Source of the DNA: Nothopassalora personata
Lineage: Eukaryota; Ascomycota; Dothideomycetes; Mycosphaerellales; Mycosphaerellaceae
NCBI GenBank assembly: GCA_033816765.1
Contig: CM066288.1
Coordinates: 4,030,001-4,094,000, forward strand
Reading direction: 5' to 3'
Length of the DNA stretch: 64,000 nucleotides
A model generated the notes under the pieces. The model worked only from the letters and a program-made list of their open reading frames with translations. It was not told the DNA's origin and made no database searches. Of the stretch, positions 62,089 through 64,000 are shown in pieces. Each line of letters begins with the position of its first letter. Position 1 is the stretch's first letter. The position numbers were made by a program, and so were the translations under genes.

Positions 62089-62739
62089 CTACTGCCCGAA
62101 TATCGAGTGTGCCTGCAGAATATTAGTTCGAGTCTTCCACATCAACGAAATAGGGATGTTTACATATATCTGCCTCTTCCGCAGATGCACTGGCGTCTCG
62201 TTCTCTGGGGCGCCAGGAATCTTCTTCTCTAGCTTCCTGCAACAATGTCAGCGAATCCATGCCCACTGCATACTTGATCCCTTGCTCCCTCCTTCACTTA
62301 CAAGTTATCAAACACACACTTGTTCAGGCTTCTCTCCGCCCCTCTGCACTGCCACAACTGCTGGTTGTTGTCGTCCAAGCATTCCCAATGCTTCCTGAAC
62401 GACTCCAGACAGCTCTTGTTGATGTCGTCTATCACGCCCGCCGCGCATCGCGTGACCTTCCTGCCCTCCTTCAAGCACTCGGTCTCGCCCTTGCCATTCG
62501 ATTGGTCCTTGCATTGCATGAAGTCATCGTTGTATGCTTTGCACCGCGCGCCTATGAAGTAGGATGCGGAGAGAAGAGGTGCTGAGGAAGCTCCGATCTC
62601 TTGGACTTTGGGGATGTTGTCGGGGAGGGGAGTCGTGTCGATGAGGACCTGCTGGTTGAAGCTGGAGGGCGTGTCAGTGACGTTGAATCGTGTGGACGAG
62701 ACAGTATGATGCTGCATACCGTGGCTGTCTTGACGACAT
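62089..62739 (-). CDS. NADH:ubiquinone oxidoreductase subunit NDUFA8 (PGIV), twin CX9C protein
   Basis: Four exons (62720-62739, 62302-62661, 62164-62236, 62089-62112) give 158 aa. Introns are 58, 65 and 51 bp with strong branch points (CACTGAC, GCTGAC, ACTAAT), and phases close. The first exon codes for only MSSRQP plus two bases; then FNQQVLIDTTPLPDNIPKV. CHCH cysteines: CKAYNDDFMQC, CLKEGRKVTRC, CLESFRKHWEC and CLDD...WQC, i.e. CX9C pairs oxidised by Mia40 in the intermembrane space. The end HLRKRQIY/AHSIFGQ is typical. It is an accessory subunit of complex I, in the inner-membrane arm. Divergent from the nucleoporin gene. Confidence 0.92.
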
Positions 62740-63106
62740 GGTGGGCAGTGACTGTAGCTTGACGAGAGCCGGCAATGCTTCACAAGAGTGTCGCCGGTAA
62801 GCCTCATGAGGTCGCAGTCGCGGAGATGTTGGCTGCTGAGGCAGGAACTTCGGAGTGAACCGATTGGTCAGAACGGCAGCTGTGACCAGGAACAGTCGCG
62901 TCCGAGCTCTGATCCGCGCTTCCACCTGGAAACTGCTGAGAGTGAAGGAAGGAGCAATGTAAATCATCGCTATATACTTTGCAGCGCCATTCATCTGGTC
63001 GCATACATATTGTGGTGTATCTCGCCATTCCTCTCCTGCCTCGAGCACGGCTATATCCGAAAGCACGCGACAGACACCGAATACGAGCGATTCGCAAACA
63101 GTAAAC
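62740..63106. promoter_or_regulatory. Shared divergent upstream region, NDUFA8 / nucleoporin
   Basis: 367 bp between the two start codons. No specific sites are assigned. Confidence 0.45.
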
Positions 63107-64000
63107 ATGAGCAACCTTTTTGGCCAAAACAACCAGCAGGGCGGTACCGGTTTGTTTGGCAACGCAGCGAGTACGAATACTGGCGCCACTGGCACTGGAT
63201 TATTCGGATCGAGTACTACGCAGAACAGCACTGGTGGAGGAGGACTTGGAGGAAGCCTTTTCGGCAACGCGAACAACAACCAGAACCAAAGTCAGGTCGG
63301 AGGACTGTTCGGCAATGCCAACAACAATCAGAACCAGACCACCAATGCAGGTGGGCTGTTTGGGCAGAACACTGCGCAGACTCAGAACCAGAATCAGACA
63401 GGCACCACAGGACTGTTCGGCAACAACGCGACGCAGAACAAGCCAGCGACGGGACTCTTCGGCAGCGCGAGTACTACCACTGGTAGTACTGGACTATTCG
63501 GCCAGAACCAGACTCAGAATCAGAACCAGGCGGCCCAGAACAACGCAGGCGGGACGTTCGGCGCCAGCACAACCACTGGAGCAGGCCTCTTCACCAACGC
63601 CAACCAGACCCAGACCCAGACCCAGACTACCGGCCTAGGTGGCTCACTATTCGGTGCTCCCAACCAGAACAACACCACACAAACCCAGAATGCGAGCGGC
63701 TCTCTCTTTGGCGCCTCGACATTTGGCCAACCACAAAACCAGGCGCAACAGCAGCCACAGCAGAACCTTTCCGGATCGTTGTACCAGCCCACAATCCAAG
63801 TGGGACCTCACAGCATGAGCTCGACGCAGCTGCAGAGGCTCCAGATGGGCGGACTGTCTACACAACCAAACGAGAAGAGCATCAAAGATCAGATTGCAAC
63901 AGTCTGGAAGAAGTGGAACCCGGATGGAGACGGGCAGAACCCAGCAACAACTGTCCTCAAGACATACCTGTACAACGCAGTACCTAAGGAGTACGCACCG
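63107..64000 (+). CDS. GLFG-repeat nucleoporin (Nup57/Nup54 or Nup49 type), 5' part
   Basis: The frame is open from ATG 63107 (AAACATGAGC) to the window end, 298 codons. It begins MSNLFGQNNQQGGTGLFG and carries more than ten GLFG/SLFG/FG motifs separated by Asn/Gln/Thr-rich spacers (residues 1-225), the permeability-barrier part of the pore. The ordered region then starts: SLYQPTIQVGPHSM, KSIKDQIATVWKKWNP and TVLKTYLYNAVPKEYAP, similar to the conserved core of Nup54/Nup57, which binds Nsp1 and Nup49 by coiled coils. I favour Nup57/Nup54 over Nup49, but the deciding C-terminal half is outside. Confidence 0.8.
   Translation, partial: MSNLFGQNNQQGGTGLFGNAASTNTGATGTGLFGSSTTQNSTGGGGLGGSLFGNANNNQNQSQVGGLFGNANNNQNQTTNAGGLFGQNTAQTQNQNQTGTTGLFGNNATQNKPATGLFGSASTTTGSTGLFGQNQTQNQNQAAQNNAGGTFGASTTTGAGLFTNANQTQTQTQTTGLGGSLFGAPNQNNTTQTQNASGSLFGASTFGQPQNQAQQQPQQNLSGSLYQPTIQVGPHSMSSTQLQRLQMGGLSTQPNEKSIKDQIATVWKKWNPDGDGQNPATTVLKTYLYNAVPKEYAP

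Noticed and set aside
1..64000. CRISPR arrays, operons, bacterial promoters or rRNA genes
   Set aside because: None seen; gene structure is eukaryotic throughout and the repeats are LTRs and short tandem repeats.

Overview
The window is eukaryotic and comes from a filamentous ascomycete, most probably a Dothideomycete (Mycosphaerellales-like; this is inferred from gene style, not from a database match). The evidence is short 50-90 bp GT...AG introns with CTRAY branch points, fungal gene families (Spo71, Ubc6, PEX11, Pol12, NDUFA8, an FG nucleoporin), chromodomain Ty3/gypsy retrotransposons, and strong repeat-induced point mutation (RIP: CpA to TpA on both strands, CpG spared) in some repeats.

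Positions 1 to about 33,570 are a nested retrotransposon cluster. The oldest layer is a RIP-mutated Ty1/copia relic (+), now in three pieces (4557-4916, 19825-19927, 27237-28440). Several elements sit in it. Element A (<1-4556, minus) is an intact Ty3/gypsy copy. Element B (4917-19824, minus, TSD TATAT) is a heavily RIP-mutated copy of the same family. B carries a solo LTR of its own family (6858-7054, TSD GCTAC), an unrelated solo LTR (5725-6054, TSD GCCGA) and the intact element C (11561-19233, +, TSD TGCTT). Element D (19928-27236, +, TSD ATATG) is intact and related to C. Element E (28671-33096) has a 4.4 kb palindromic structure with inverted LTRs. A, C and D have open gag and pol in a -1 frame relation, each with a G_GGA_AAN slippery heptamer near the gag end, and each shows a 9-nt match between its LTR and the site just inside it, as expected for Tf1/sushi-type self-priming.

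Element E is the most unusual object. It is an RNase H-integrase-chromodomain fragment flanked by two apparently identical 1.45 kb inverted arms. Each arm holds an LTR, an antisense gene for a 199-aa Cys-rich coiled-coil protein, and an antisense tRNA-like unit with A and B boxes, a hairpin and a T6 tract. The layout fits a reverse transcript that snapped back on itself and then entered the genome.

From about 33.6 kb the sequence is ordinary gene-rich DNA. In order: an uncharacterised 478-aa protein (-), a 2.4 kb gap, an uncharacterised 3-exon gene (-), a TauD/TfdA dioxygenase (-), a Spo71-like PH protein (-), an L-2-hydroxyglutarate dehydrogenase-like enzyme (+), Ubc6 (-), PEX11-like (+), DNA polymerase alpha subunit B (-), an MFS transporter relic (-) next to a frameshifted amidohydrolase (+), an F-box protein (-), a JMJD7-like JmjC protein (+), a secreted streptogramin-lyase-like propeller (-), an uncharacterised multi-exon gene with SUMO-type motifs (-), NDUFA8 (-) and the start of an FG nucleoporin (+). 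Spo71/L2HGDH, Ubc6/PEX11 and NDUFA8/Nup are divergent pairs. The genes are mostly unrelated housekeeping functions. Only the transporter and amidohydrolase relics look like a former functional pair.
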